Assembly (NCBI RefSeq): GCF_001423085.1
Contig: NZ_LMNU01000006.1
Span: forward strand, 15,495-79,494
Length of the DNA: 64,000 bases
Reading direction: 5' to 3'
Source of the DNA: Methylobacterium sp. Leaf125
Lineage (GTDB): Bacteria > Pseudomonadota > Alphaproteobacteria > Rhizobiales > Beijerinckiaceae
Made by a program: the position numbers and the translations under genes
In this document: positions 35,915 through 46,072 of the stretch, one piece after another
How the letters are laid out: every line of letters begins with the position of its first letter
How positions within the stretch are numbered: the first letter of the stretch is position 1
Notes under the pieces: model-generated
Told to the model about the DNA's origin: nothing
Seen by the model: only the letters and a program-made list of their open reading frames with translations
Database searches by the model: none

Positions 35915-38900
35915 ATGCGTTTTGCCCACTTCTTCGTCGATCGGCCGATCTTCGCGTCGGTCACGTCGATCGTCTTCCTGATCCTCGGCTACGTCGCCTA
36001 CCTGTCGCTGCCGGTGGCCCAGTACCCCGAGATCGTGCCGCCGACCGTGACCGTGCGCGCGAGCTTCCCGGGCGCCAACGCCGAGACGGTGGCGGCCACG
36101 ATCGCCACACCGATCGAGCAGGAGGTCAACGGCGTCGACAACATGCTCTACATGACATCGTTGTCGACCAACGACGGCAACATGCTGCTGACGGTGACCT
36201 TCAAGGTCGGCACCAACCTCGATATCGCGAACGTTCTGGTCCAGAACCGTCTCTCGGTCGCCCAGCCGCGCCTGCCGCCGGACGTGCGCAACCTCGGCGT
36301 CACCGTCCGCAAGGCCTCGCCGGACCTGATGCTGGTGGTGCACCTGCTGTCGCCGAAGAAGACCTACGACCAGAACTATCTCGCCAACTACATCTACCTG
36401 AACATCCGCGACGAGCTCCTGCGCCTCGACGGCGTCGGCGACATCACCATCTTCGGCGGCAACGAGTACGCCGAGCGCGTCTGGCTCGATCCGAACAAGC
36501 TCGCGGCCTATGGCCTGACCACCTCCGACGTCATCACGGCCCTGTCCGAGCAGAACGTGCAGGTGGCGGCAGGCGCCCTGAACTCGCCACCGGCCGCCAC
36601 GGGCCAGGCCTTCCAGCTCATCGTCCAGTCGCAGGGTCGCTTCCAGAGCCCCGAGGAATTCGCCGACGTCATCGTCAAGGCCGCGGACGGCCGCCTCGTG
36701 CGGGTGAAGGACATCGCCCGCGTCGAGATGGGCCAGAAGGACTACACCACCAACTCGTTCCTCAACGACACGCCCGCCATCGGCATCGGCGCCTTCCAGC
36801 GCCCCGGCACCAACGCCCTCGACGCCGCCGCGTCGGTGCGCAAGGTGATGGACAACCTCAAGAAGAACTTCCCGCCGGATATCGAGTACCGCATCGCCTA
36901 CAACCCGACGGAGTTCATCGAGGAGTCGATCCACGAGGTCTACAAGACGCTCTTCGAAGCCGTCGGCCTCGTCGTCATCGTGGTGCTGGTCTTCCTCCAG
37001 AGCTGGCGCACCGCGCTCATCCCGGTGATCGCGATCCCGGTCTCGCTGGTCGGCACCTTCGCGGCCATGTCGGCCTTCGGGTTCTCGCTGAACAACCTCA
37101 CCCTGTTCGGGCTCGTGCTCGCCATCGGCATCGTGGTCGACGACGCCATCGTGGTCGTGGAGAACGTCGAGCGCAACATGGCCGAGGGCCTGTCGCCGGG
37201 CGACGCCGCGCACAAGACCATGGACGAGGTCGGCGGCGCCGTCGTCGCCATCGCCCTGGTGCTCTCGGCGGTGTTCATCCCCACCGCCTTTATCCCGGGC
37301 ATCACCGGCCAGTTCTACAAGCAGTTCGCGCTGACCATCGCGGCCTCGACCATCATCTCGATGTTCAACTCGCTGACGCTCTCGCCGGCGCTCTGCAAGC
37401 TGCTCCTGAGACCCCACCACGAGCATGCCAAGCCGAAGTTCTTCCTCTTCCGCTTCGTCGCCTGGCTGGCGGATATGTTCAACAAGGGCTTCGACTGGCT
37501 CTCGAACACCTATGGGCGGATCATCTACGGCCTGACGAACTACGCGATCGGGCTGATCGCGATGATGATCGTCTACGCGGCCGTCATCGCCGCCACCCTT
37601 CACCTGGTCCAGACGACGCCCACCGGCTTCATCCCGGACCAGGACCAGGGCTACCTCATCGGCGTGGTGCAGCTGCCCTCGGGCGCCTCCCTCGACCGCA
37701 CGACCGAGGTGGTGAACCGGGCGGCGGCCGCGGCCCGCAAGATCGAAGGCGTCACCAACACCGTCATCATCGCGGGCTTCGACGGTGCGACCTTCACCAA
37801 CACCACCAATTCGGGCGTGATGTTCATCACGCTGGCGGGCGCCAAGGAGCGTGCCGGCCAGGGGCGGAGCGCGGCGGTGATTACCAACGAGGTGATCAAG
37901 GCCACGGCCGACATCCAGGAGGCCCGCGTCATCGTCATCCCGCCGCCGCCGGTGCGCGGTCTCGGCCAGGGCGGTGGCTTCAAGATGCAGATCGAGAGCC
38001 GGCAGAGCTCGTCCATCGGCCCGCTCCTCGGCGCGGTCGGCGAGGTCCTCGGCAAGGCCAACCAGAGCAACGACGTGCAGCGGGTGTTCACCACCTTCGG
38101 CAACGACACGCCGCAGCTCTACCTCGACATCGACCGCACGGTGGCGCGCATGCTCAACGTGCCGCTCGGCAACGTGTTCTCGACGGTGCAGACGGCCCTC
38201 GGCGGCGCCTACGTCAACGACTTCAACACCCTGGGCCGCATCTATCAGGTCCGCGTGCAGGGCGACGCCCCGTTCCGCGTCTCGAAGCAGGACATCGAGC
38301 AGCTGAAGGTCCGCTCCTCCACGGGCGCCCTGGTGCCGATGGGCACGCTGGCCACGATCCGCGAGATCACCGGCCCGCAGATCGTCCAGCGCTTTAACCT
38401 ATACTACTCGGTGCCGGTCCAGGGCACGGCCAAGCCCGGCATCTCCACCGGCCAGGCCCTCGACGCCATGGAGGCCATCGCCAAGGACAACCTGCCGGAC
38501 GGCTACGCCTACGACTGGACCGAGATCGCCTACCAGCAGAAGGCAGCGGGCAACACGGCGATCTACGTGTTCGCGCTGGGCGTGCTCCTCGTCTTCCTCG
38601 TGCTCGCCGCGCAGTACGAATCCTGGGCATTGCCACTGGCGATCCTGCTCGTGGTGCCCACCGGCGTGCTCGCGGCCCTGTTCGGGGTGCAGTTGCGAGG
38701 CCAGGACAACAACATCCTGACCCAGATCGGCCTGATCGTGCTGATCGGCCTGGCAGCCAAGAACGCCATCCTGATCGTGGAGTTCGCGCACCAGCTGGAG
38801 GAGACCGAGCGGAAGGGCCCCGTGGCCGCCGCCGTCGAGGCCTGCCGCCTGCGCCTACGCCCGATCCTGATGACGGCCTTCGCCTTCATCCTCGGCACGG

Positions 38901-39127
38901 TGCCGCTGGTGATCGCCACCGGGCCCGGCGCCGAGATGCGTCAGGCACTCGGCACCGCGGTGTGCTTCGGCATGATCGGTGCCACGGTGTTCGGCCTCTT
39001 CCTGACCCCGGTCTTCTACGTGGTGATCCGGAACTTCCTGATCTGGCTCGCCAAGAAGCGCGGCAAGGACCCGCACAACACCACGCCGGACAAGCACGAC
39101 CCGCACGCGGCGCCCTCCCACGCCTGA
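35915..39127 (+). CDS. RND efflux pump, HAE1 family inner membrane transporter
   Basis: A 1070-residue AcrB/MexF-type proton/drug antiporter with 12 membrane helices and two large periplasmic loops. Visible are the N-terminal MRFAHFFVDRPIFASV and helix 4 with the proton-relay pair in GLVLAIGIVVDDAIVVVENVERNM (Asp-Asp). Also present are GFIPDQDQGYLIGVVQLPSGASLDRT, and helix 10 with LIVLIGLAAKNAILIVEFA. This Asp-Asp/Lys set is that of hydrophobic and amphiphilic drug exporters, unlike the HME pump further on. No outer membrane factor follows directly; the channel at 44510 or another must serve it. The start at 35915 has GAGAGG upstream. Confidence 0.95.
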   Translation: MRFAHFFVDRPIFASVTSIVFLILGYVAYLSLPVAQYPEIVPPTVTVRASFPGANAETVAATIATPIEQEVNGVDNMLYMTSLSTNDGNMLLTVTFKVGTNLDIANVLVQNRLSVAQPRLPPDVRNLGVTVRKASPDLMLVVHLLSPKKTYDQNYLANYIYLNIRDELLRLDGVGDITIFGGNEYAERVWLDPNKLAAYGLTTSDVITALSEQNVQVAAGALNSPPAATGQAFQLIVQSQGRFQSPEEFADVIVKAADGRLVRVKDIARVEMGQKDYTTNSFLNDTPAIGIGAFQRPGTNALDAAASVRKVMDNLKKNFPPDIEYRIAYNPTEFIEESIHEVYKTLFEAVGLVVIVVLVFLQSWRTALIPVIAIPVSLVGTFAAMSAFGFSLNNLTLFGLVLAIGIVVDDAIVVVENVERNMAEGLSPGDAAHKTMDEVGGAVVAIALVLSAVFIPTAFIPGITGQFYKQFALTIAASTIISMFNSLTLSPALCKLLLRPHHEHAKPKFFLFRFVAWLADMFNKGFDWLSNTYGRIIYGLTNYAIGLIAMMIVYAAVIAATLHLVQTTPTGFIPDQDQGYLIGVVQLPSGASLDRTTEVVNRAAAAARKIEGVTNTVIIAGFDGATFTNTTNSGVMFITLAGAKERAGQGRSAAVITNEVIKATADIQEARVIVIPPPPVRGLGQGGGFKMQIESRQSSSIGPLLGAVGEVLGKANQSNDVQRVFTTFGNDTPQLYLDIDRTVARMLNVPLGNVFSTVQTALGGAYVNDFNTLGRIYQVRVQGDAPFRVSKQDIEQLKVRSSTGALVPMGTLATIREITGPQIVQRFNLYYSVPVQGTAKPGISTGQALDAMEAIAKDNLPDGYAYDWTEIAYQQKAAGNTAIYVFALGVLLVFLVLAAQYESWALPLAILLVVPTGVLAALFGVQLRGQDNNILTQIGLIVLIGLAAKNAILIVEFAHQLEETERKGPVAAAVEACRLRLRPILMTAFAFILGTVPLVIATGPGAEMRQALGTAVCFGMIGATVFGLFLTPVFYVVIRNFLIWLAKKRGKDPHNTTPDKHDPHAAPSHA

Positions 39128-39137
39128 GACTGACCCG

Positions 39138-39173
39138 AGCCCGGATGCGGACCCCGTATCCGGGCTTCATGTT
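39138..39173 (+). terminator. terminator after the HAE1 pump gene
   Basis: AGCCCGGATGCGG (39138-39150) pairs with CCGTATCCGGGCT (39154-39166) with one G-T pair and a 3-nt loop, followed by TCATGTTT. It begins 11 bases after the stop codon. Confidence 0.7.
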
Positions 39174-39229
39174 TGGGGTTGCGCCCCGCAAACCGGAAAG
39201 CTAAAGACCCCTCACCCCGCGAGGGGCGT

Positions 39230-39307
39230 CGGAGCGTAGCGCAGCCCGGTTAGCGCACTAGTCTGGGGGACTAGGGGTCGGAGGTTCGAATCCTCTCGCT
39301 CCGACCA
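39230..39307 (+). tRNA. tRNA-Pro(GGG)
   Basis: A complete 78-nt cloverleaf with encoded CCA. Acceptor CGGAGCG pairs with CGCTCCG. The anticodon stem-loop is CTAGT-CTGGGGG-ACTAG, anticodon GGG. The T-arm is GGAGG-TTCGAAT-CCTCT. No partial copy of its 3' end was seen nearby, so there is no sign of an integrated element. Confidence 0.95.
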
Positions 39308-39905
39308 TTCGAACTCATTGCCCCCCACAATGAGACCGCCCCCTACAATCAGATATCTGCCATCCTGACCGATGATGACGGGCCGGGCATGCGCCCGGAT
39401 GCCGGCCTCTGCCCGGTGATCGCCTGACGCGCCCGCGCCTCGGCACACCCCACGAACACGAAATCGTCAGTCGCCCTGCGCCCCACGAGGGTAGGGTCGT
39501 CGTCACCCGTGGCGTTGCGTCCTCGGCGGATTGACTCGTGCTCAAGCTTGGCCCCCTCACTCCCCCCGGTGCCGGGCGCCCGCAGGCGTGACCGCCCACC
39601 TGTGGCAGGCCCGCCAGCGAGAGGGACATCGAGACGATCGTCGACGCGGGCGCGCGACTCCAATCTGAAATTTGCCACGAATGGCGTCACACAAACAGGA
39701 CGCGACTTGGCTAAGACAGTCGCGGCCGGAGCCCTCGACCTGTCCGATCTTCGGACGGGACGGACTTTGATTTGGCGAGACCCGTATTCCTGAACACAGC
39801 CTACCGCAATCCTCAGCATCCGGATCGCCCGATCAGGTCGTCCGGGCCACCTGCACGCCTCCACCCTGACTACCAGCGGCCAACTCGAAAGCACTTCTGC
39901 GGCAC
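39308..39905. other. intergenic region between tRNA-Pro and the HME efflux operon
   Basis: About 600 bp with no convincing gene; open frames on both strands overlap and lack binding sites. It should contain the promoter of the HME operon. I could not recognise a metal-regulator operator such as a CueR, CusR or CzcR box. Confidence 0.45.
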
Positions 39906-41189
39906 ATGACCGGGACAAAGCGCACGATCGCGACCATTCTCGCGCCCCTCGGATTGCTGATCTGCATGGTGGTCGCCGTTAGTCTCTGGCCCGCACCGGT
40001 CATCAGCGTCGTTACGGGGCTGAGCGCGGCGATTCGTGAGCGCCTCGGGACGAGCGAGGCCGAGACCGCCGCGGGCGGCGATCCCCGCGCGGGCGGGCCG
40101 GCCCGGCTCTTCCGGCCGAGCCCGGCCCAGCGCGCAGCCCTGAACATCGTTCCGATCACCGCGGTCAGCTTCCGGCCGGAAGGGACGGCCGAGGGCCGCA
40201 TCGCCCTTAACGAGGACGACAACGTGCCGGTGACCTCGCCCTATGCCGGCCGGGTGACCAAGGTGCTGGTCCGTGCCGGCGACGAGGTGAAGGCCGGCGA
40301 CGTGCTCCTCACCCTCGAGGCCACGGACATGGTCCAGGCCCAGAACGACTACCAGACCGCCCTCAACACCCTCGCCAAGGCGACCGCGCTGCTGAAGCTC
40401 GACCAGACCATCGCGACGCGCCAGCAGGAGCTGTTCCAGGCCAAGGCCGTGGCGCTCAAGGACTACCAGTCGGCCCAGAACGACGTCATCGGGGCGCAGA
40501 GCGACCTGAAGACCGCCGAGGCGGGCCTGGAGGCGGTCAAGAACCGCCTGCGCCTTCTCGGAAAGACCGACGCGGAAATCGCGGCCTTCGAGAAGAAGGG
40601 CACCCTCAGCCCCGAGACCCAGATCCGGGCACCCATCGCCGGCACCATCGTCCAGCGCAAGGTCGGCCTGGGTCAGTACCTCTCCACCGCCAGCGACCCG
40701 GTCTTCGTCATCGGCGACCTCTCCACGGTCTGGCTGGTCGCCAACGTGCGCGAGAGCGAGATCCCGCGCATTCGGATCGGCCAGGAGGTCGAGGCGACGG
40801 TGGCGGGCTTCGGGGATCGCATCTTCAAGGCGCGGGTCGACTACCTGTCCGCGAGCCTCGACCCGGCGACGCGGCGCCTGGCGGTGCGCAGCGAGGTGGA
40901 GAACCCGGACCAGGTCCTGAAGCCCGAGATGTTCGCCACCTTCACGATCTTCACCGGGCCGGGGCAGACGGCGCCCGCCGTGCCCGCCGCCGCCATCGTG
41001 TACGAGGGCGCGCGGGCGCATGTCTGGATCGCGCGGCCCGATGGGGCCATCGAGGCCCGCGACGTCACCCTGGGCCTGGCCGCCCGTGGGATGGTGCAGG
41101 TCACCGCCGGGATCGCGGCGGGGGAAGCGATCGTCACGCGCGGCGCGGTGTTCATGGATCGGGCGACGAGCGGTGACAAGGCGTCCTGA
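39906..41189 (+). CDS. RND efflux periplasmic adaptor subunit (CzcB/CusB type)
   Basis: A 427-residue membrane fusion protein with an N-terminal membrane anchor (ILAPLGLLICMVVAVSLW). The lipoyl/hairpin region reads NVPVTSPYAGRVTKVLVRAGDEVKAGDVLLTLEATDMVQAQNDY. The second lipoyl half reads TQIRAPIAGTIVQRKVGLGQYL. GDLSTVWLVANVRESEIPRIRIGQEV is typical of CzcB-like adaptors. It lacks the N-terminal Met-rich metal site of CusB and the His-rich tail of some CzcB proteins, so metal specificity is not visible. It is the first gene of a three-gene operon (57 bp to the pump). Confidence 0.9.
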   Translation: MTGTKRTIATILAPLGLLICMVVAVSLWPAPVISVVTGLSAAIRERLGTSEAETAAGGDPRAGGPARLFRPSPAQRAALNIVPITAVSFRPEGTAEGRIALNEDDNVPVTSPYAGRVTKVLVRAGDEVKAGDVLLTLEATDMVQAQNDYQTALNTLAKATALLKLDQTIATRQQELFQAKAVALKDYQSAQNDVIGAQSDLKTAEAGLEAVKNRLRLLGKTDAEIAAFEKKGTLSPETQIRAPIAGTIVQRKVGLGQYLSTASDPVFVIGDLSTVWLVANVRESEIPRIRIGQEVEATVAGFGDRIFKARVDYLSASLDPATRRLAVRSEVENPDQVLKPEMFATFTIFTGPGQTAPAVPAAAIVYEGARAHVWIARPDGAIEARDVTLGLAARGMVQVTAGIAAGEAIVTRGAVFMDRATSGDKAS

Positions 41190-41246
41190 CCCGTCGGGCC
41201 TGGGGCCCCTTTCTCGTCCTCGGGCCTCGGCCGGAAGCACTCTGCC

Positions 41247-44200
41247 ATGAACAGCCTGATCGTCTTCGCCCTGCGCCAGCGCGTGCTGGTCTGCCTGCTG
41301 TTCCTGGTGATGCTGGCGCTCGGCTATGCCAGCTACACCCAGCTCAACATCGAGGCCTATCCCGATCCGGTGCCGCCGCTGGTCGACGTCATCACGCAGA
41401 ATCCCGGGCAATCGGCCGACGAAATCGAGCGCTACATCACGATTCCCCTGGAGGTGCAGCTCGCCGGCATCCCCAACGCGACCGTGGTGCGCACCATCTC
41501 GCTGTTCGGCCTCTCCGACGTGAAGGTGCAGTTCAGCTACGCCTTCACCTACCAGGAGGCCCTGCAGCGGGTGCTCAACCGCCTGTCGCAGCTGCCGCCC
41601 CTGCCCAACGGCGCCCAGCCGCAGATCTCGCCCACCAGCCCGGTCGGCGAGATCATGCGCTACAAGGTGACGGGGCCGCCGGGCTACTCCTCCACCGACC
41701 TGAAGACCCTGCAGGACTGGGTGCTGCAGCGCCGGTTCAAGGCGATTCCCGGTGTGGTCGACGTGACCGCCTTCGGCGGCCGGACCAAGGAATACGAGAT
41801 CGCCGTCGACCTGAACCGCCTCCAGGCCCAGGGCATGACCCTGGTCCAGCTCGTCACCGCGCTCAACAATTCGAGCATCAACGTCGGCGGCCAGACCCTG
41901 AACGTGGGCGAGCAATCGGCGGTGGTGCGCGGCATCGGCCTCATCCGCGACATGGACGACATCCGCGACACGATGCTGACCCAGGTCAACGGCGTGCCGG
42001 TGCTGGTGCGCGATATCGCCGAGGTGCGCGTCTCGCACGCGCCCCGCCTCGGCATCGTCGGCCATGACGGCGACAACGACATCGTCGAGGGCATCGTGCT
42101 GATGAGCCGCGACGGCGAGAGCCTGCCGACCCTGCGCCTCGTCAATGCCGAGATCGACAAGATCAACACCAGCGGCATCCTGCCCCCGGACGTGCGGGTG
42201 GAGCGCATCTACGACCGCAGCGGGCTCATCCACACCACCACCCACACGGTGATGCACAACCTCGTCTTCGGCGTGACGCTGGTCTTCGTGGTGCAGTGGC
42301 TGTTCCTGGGGAGCCTGCGCAGCGCGATCATCGTGGCGGCGACGATCCCCTTCGCGCTGGGCTTCGCCATCCTGATCCTGGTCCTGCGCGGCGACTCGGC
42401 GAACCTCCTCTCCCTCGGCGCCATCGATTTCGGCCTCATCGTCGACGCCACCGTGATCATGGTCGAGAACGTGTTCCGGCACCTCGCCGAACCGGAACAC
42501 GGCGCGGGACAGGCGCCACCGGGGGGCCTCGCCGGCCGCCTCGGCACGATCGCCATCGCGGGTGCGGAGGTGAACCGGGCGATCTTCTTCTCGGCCACGA
42601 TCATCATCGTGGGCTTCCTGCCGCTCTTCACCCTGACGGGCGTCGAGGGACACATCTTCGGCCCGATGGCCAAGACCTACGCCTACGCGCTGCTCGGCGG
42701 CCTCATCGCCACCTTCACGGTCTCGCCCGCCCTCTCGGCCCTGATCCTGCCCAAGCACGTGGAGGAGCGCGACACCCTGGTGGTGCGGCTCCTGCGCTTC
42801 GGCCACGTGCTGATCCTGCGCTTCGGCCTGCGCAACAAGGTGCTGTCGCTCCTCGTGGTCGCCGCGGTGCTCGGGGTCTCGGGCATCGCCGCCCGCACCC
42901 TCGGCCTCGAATTCCTGCCCAAGCTGGAGGAGGGAAACCTCTACATTCGCGGCACCATGCCGGCCTCGATCTCCCTGGAGGCCGGCAACGCCTACGTGGA
43001 GCGCCTGCGCAAGATCATCGCCGAGGTGCCAGAGGTGGTCACGGTGCTCTCGCACCAGGGCCGCCCGGACGACGGGACCGATGCCACCGGCTTCTTCAAC
43101 GTGGAGATCCTGGCGCCGCTCAAGCCCTTCGACACCTGGCGCAAGGGCCTCGACAAGGAGGGGCTGGTCCGCGACCTCTCGGCCAAGCTCGACGAGGCCT
43201 TCCCGGGCATCGAGTTCAACTTCTCCCAGTACATCGAGGACAACGTCCAGGAGGCCGCCTCCGGCGTGAAGGGCGAGAACTCGGTCAAGATCTACGGGAA
43301 CGACCTCAACGACCTGACCAAAACCGCGGAAGCGATCAAGGCCACCCTGGCGAAGGTGCCGGGCATCGCCGACCTCGCGGTCTTCGCCTCCCTCGGCCAG
43401 CCCACGGTGCGGATCGACATCGACCGGCGCAAGGCCGCCCGCTACGGCCTGTCGCCGGGCGACGTGAACACCACCGTCCAGGCGGCGATCGGCGGCCAGA
43501 CGGCGGGCGACCTCTACGAGTACGGCTCGGACCGGCACTTCCCCATGCGGGTGCGCCTCGCGCCACAGTACCGCCGCAGCCTGGAGACCATCCGCAACAT
43601 CACCGTCGGGGCGGCCAACCCCGCCGGCGGCGTGATCCAGGTGCCGCTCTCGGAGATCGCCACCGTGGAACTGGTCTCCGGCGCGGCCTTCATCTACCGC
43701 GAGAACCAGGAGCGCTACATCCCGGTCAAGTTCTCGGTGCGCGGGCGCGACCTCGGCGGCGCGGTGCTCGAGGCACAGGGCCGCATCGCCGAGGAGGTGA
43801 CCCTGCCGCCCGGGTTCCACCTCGAATGGGTGGGGCAATTCACCAACCTGCAGGATGCCGTGCAGCGCCTGACCATCGTGGTCCCGGTGACGATCGCGCT
43901 GATCGCCCTGCTGCTCTACGTCAATTTCAGCTCCGTCACCGACATGGTGCTGACGCTGAGCGTGATCCCGATGGCGATGATCGGCGGCATCTTCGCGCTG
44001 TTCCTGACGATCACGCCGTTCTCGATCTCGGCGGCGATCGGGTTCATCGCCCTGTTCGGCATCTCGACCATGGAGGGCGTGATCCTGCTCTCCTACTACA
44101 ATCAGCTCATCGACGAGGGCTGGGCCCGGACCGAGGCGGTGTGGCACGCCGCCAACGTGCGGATGCGCCCGGTGATGATGACCTGCGTCGCCGCCTGCGT

Positions 44201-44408
44201 CGGCCTGTTGCCGGCCGCGATCTCCACCGGCATCGGCTCGCAGGTGCAGAAGCCCCTCGCCCTGGTGGTGGTGGGCGGCATCCTGCTCGCGCCGAACCTG
44301 ATCCTCGTGGTGGTCCCGATCCTGATCGCCCTGTTCTCCCGGCGGGTCCCGGCCGCGATCCCGTCGCAAGCGGCCGCCCGGGCGGCGGCCCAGGCGGAGC
44401 ACGCATGA
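41247..44408 (+). CDS. HME-family RND transporter (CusA/CzcA-like)
   Basis: A 1053-residue RND pump with 12 helices. The N-terminus NSLIVFALRQRVLVCLLFLVMLALGYASY and the segment LNIEAYPDPVPPLVDVITQNPGQSADEIERYITIPLE are typical of heavy-metal efflux RND proteins. Helix 4 carries DFGLIVDATVIMVEN with Asp394 and Asp400. The DFG-x3-D start is the CzcA-type (divalent cation) relay, but the following Ala-Thr replaces the usual Gly-Ala/Thr, so the substrate class is uncertain. It overlaps the downstream reading frame region and is part of the adaptor-pump-channel operon. Confidence 0.92.
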   Translation: MNSLIVFALRQRVLVCLLFLVMLALGYASYTQLNIEAYPDPVPPLVDVITQNPGQSADEIERYITIPLEVQLAGIPNATVVRTISLFGLSDVKVQFSYAFTYQEALQRVLNRLSQLPPLPNGAQPQISPTSPVGEIMRYKVTGPPGYSSTDLKTLQDWVLQRRFKAIPGVVDVTAFGGRTKEYEIAVDLNRLQAQGMTLVQLVTALNNSSINVGGQTLNVGEQSAVVRGIGLIRDMDDIRDTMLTQVNGVPVLVRDIAEVRVSHAPRLGIVGHDGDNDIVEGIVLMSRDGESLPTLRLVNAEIDKINTSGILPPDVRVERIYDRSGLIHTTTHTVMHNLVFGVTLVFVVQWLFLGSLRSAIIVAATIPFALGFAILILVLRGDSANLLSLGAIDFGLIVDATVIMVENVFRHLAEPEHGAGQAPPGGLAGRLGTIAIAGAEVNRAIFFSATIIIVGFLPLFTLTGVEGHIFGPMAKTYAYALLGGLIATFTVSPALSALILPKHVEERDTLVVRLLRFGHVLILRFGLRNKVLSLLVVAAVLGVSGIAARTLGLEFLPKLEEGNLYIRGTMPASISLEAGNAYVERLRKIIAEVPEVVTVLSHQGRPDDGTDATGFFNVEILAPLKPFDTWRKGLDKEGLVRDLSAKLDEAFPGIEFNFSQYIEDNVQEAASGVKGENSVKIYGNDLNDLTKTAEAIKATLAKVPGIADLAVFASLGQPTVRIDIDRRKAARYGLSPGDVNTTVQAAIGGQTAGDLYEYGSDRHFPMRVRLAPQYRRSLETIRNITVGAANPAGGVIQVPLSEIATVELVSGAAFIYRENQERYIPVKFSVRGRDLGGAVLEAQGRIAEEVTLPPGFHLEWVGQFTNLQDAVQRLTIVVPVTIALIALLLYVNFSSVTDMVLTLSVIPMAMIGGIFALFLTITPFSISAAIGFIALFGISTMEGVILLSYYNQLIDEGWARTEAVWHAANVRMRPVMMTCVAACVGLLPAAISTGIGSQVQKPLALVVVGGILLAPNLILVVVPILIALFSRRVPAAIPSQAAARAAAQAEHA

Positions 44409-44509
44409 TGGACCGGTCACAGCTCCGCGCGCACGCCGCCGGCCGCGTTGACTTCGATCCCGGCCCGGCGCCTCTACGGCCCGGGACGGCGACAGGATTC
44501 CTTGGCACC

Positions 44510-46072
44510 ATGGCGGCATCCTCCCCGATCGCGGCGCCAGCCGGCCGGAGCCAAGCGCGCGCCCTCCGCGCGAGCCTGCTCGCCCTGGCGGTCACCGGCC
44601 TCGGCGGCTGCGTCGTCGGCCCGGACTACGTGCCGCCGACCGATCCGCCGGCCATCCGCTACACCCGCGAGCCCCTGCGCAATCCGACCGCCACCGACAC
44701 CATCCGCACCGCCCATGGCGGCTCGGCCGACCAGACCTTCGTCTCCGGGGCCGACGTGCCGGGTCAGTGGTGGACCCTGTTCCGCTCCCCGGCCCTCGAC
44801 CGCCTGGTGGCGGAGGCGCTCGCCAACAACCCGAACCTCGACGCTGCGCAGGCCTCCCTGCGGATCGCGCAGGAGAACGTCGAGGCGCAGAGGGGCACGC
44901 TGTTCCCGGTGGTGAGCGCCAACGGCCTCGGCTCGCGCCAGAAGGCGCCCGGCGGTGCCCTGCAGGGGCCGCTCAACGACACCCGGCAGCTGTTCTACAG
45001 CCTCTACACGCCGCAGGTGACGGTCTCGTTCACGCCCGACGTGTTCGGCGGCAACCGGCGCCAGATCGAGTCCCTCGAGGCCCAGGCCGAGAACCAGCGC
45101 TTCCAGCTCGAGGCGACCTACCTGACGCTGACGACGAACGTCGTCCTGGCGGCGATCCAGGAGGCGTCGCTGCGCGCCCAGATCGACGCCACCCGCAAGG
45201 TGATCCAGGCCCAGACCGAGGTCCTCAACCTCTACAACAAGCAGCTCGCCCTCGGGCAGATCGCCGGGGCCGACGTGGTGGTGCAGCAGGCCGCCCTCTC
45301 GGTCTCGATGCAGCTGCTGCCGCCCCTGGAGAAGCAGCTCGCCCAGCAGCGCAACCTGCTGACCGCCCTGGTCGGGCGCCTGCCGAGCGAGGAGATCGCG
45401 CCCACCTTCACCCTGGCCTCCCTGCGCCTGCCCACCAACCTGCCGGTGAGCCTGCCCTCGCGCCTTGTGCAGCAGCGCCCGGACGTGAAGGCGGCGGAGG
45501 CCAGCGTCCAGCAGGCCAGCGCGGCGGTGGGGGTCGCGGTGGCCAATCGCCTGCCGCAGTTCAACATCACCGCCAATGGCGGTGCCAGCGCGGTGCGGAT
45601 CGCGCAGCTCGCGACCTCGGCCGCCTCGTTCTACGGCATCGTCGGCACCGTGGCGCAGCCGATCTTCGACGCCGGGACCCTGTTCCGGCGCCAGCGCGCC
45701 GCGGAGGAGACGCTCAACGAGGCCCAGGCGCAGTACCGGGCCGTGGTGATCGGCGCCTTCCAGAACGTCGCCGACACCCTGCGGGCGCTCCAGTCCGACG
45801 CCAGGGCGGTGGCGGCGGCCTCGGCCGCCGAGCGGGCCACGAACGAGAGTCTCGGCCTCATCCGCAAGCAATACGCGGCCGGGGCCCTGAACAGCACGCA
45901 GGTGCTGATCGCGCAGCAATCGTACCTCTCGGCCCTGGTGACCTCGGCTGGCGCGCGCGCCAACCAGTATGCCGACACCGCCGCCCTGTTCCAGGCCCTC
46001 GGCGGCGGCTGGTGGAACCGCGCCGATGTGAAGCCGGCACCGCCGAGCAGCGATCCGGCGAAGTTCCTCTAG
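44510..46072 (+). CDS. NodT-family outer membrane efflux lipoprotein
   Basis: A 520-residue outer membrane factor from the ATG at 44510, giving a lipoprotein leader with lipobox LGGC (Cys34) followed by VVGPDYVPP, the usual start of the mature OprM/NodT protein. An in-frame ATG at 44405 overlaps the pump stop (ATGA) and would lengthen the leader by 35 residues. Two repeated OEP domains follow (WWTLFRSPALDRLVAEALANNPNLDAAQASLRIAQ and the second half from about residue 250). It forms the trimeric TolC-like channel for the HME pump and possibly for the orphan HAE1 system upstream. Confidence 0.9.
   Translation: MAASSPIAAPAGRSQARALRASLLALAVTGLGGCVVGPDYVPPTDPPAIRYTREPLRNPTATDTIRTAHGGSADQTFVSGADVPGQWWTLFRSPALDRLVAEALANNPNLDAAQASLRIAQENVEAQRGTLFPVVSANGLGSRQKAPGGALQGPLNDTRQLFYSLYTPQVTVSFTPDVFGGNRRQIESLEAQAENQRFQLEATYLTLTTNVVLAAIQEASLRAQIDATRKVIQAQTEVLNLYNKQLALGQIAGADVVVQQAALSVSMQLLPPLEKQLAQQRNLLTALVGRLPSEEIAPTFTLASLRLPTNLPVSLPSRLVQQRPDVKAAEASVQQASAAVGVAVANRLPQFNITANGGASAVRIAQLATSAASFYGIVGTVAQPIFDAGTLFRRQRAAEETLNEAQAQYRAVVIGAFQNVADTLRALQSDARAVAAASAAERATNESLGLIRKQYAAGALNSTQVLIAQQSYLSALVTSAGARANQYADTAALFQALGGGWWNRADVKPAPPSSDPAKFL

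Noticed and set aside
39230..39905. tRNA-Pro(GGG) followed by 600 gene-free bases as a possible integration site remnant.
   Set aside because: I found no repeat of the tRNA 3' end, no integrase fragment and no clear change of composition.
42296..44509. Upstream extension of the outer membrane channel frame into the HME pump gene.
   Set aside because: The region is the pump gene in another frame; the lipoprotein leader defines a start at 44510 (or at most 44405).
39870..44519. A very long open frame on the minus strand (about 1550 codons) opposite the HME efflux adaptor and pump.
   Set aside because: It is antisense to two clearly conserved genes, its product is His/Arg/Asp/Gly-rich without domains, and such frames are common opposite high-GC genes. 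Similar antisense frames opposite gyrA, katG, prkA, plsX and the molybdoenzyme were rejected for the same reason.
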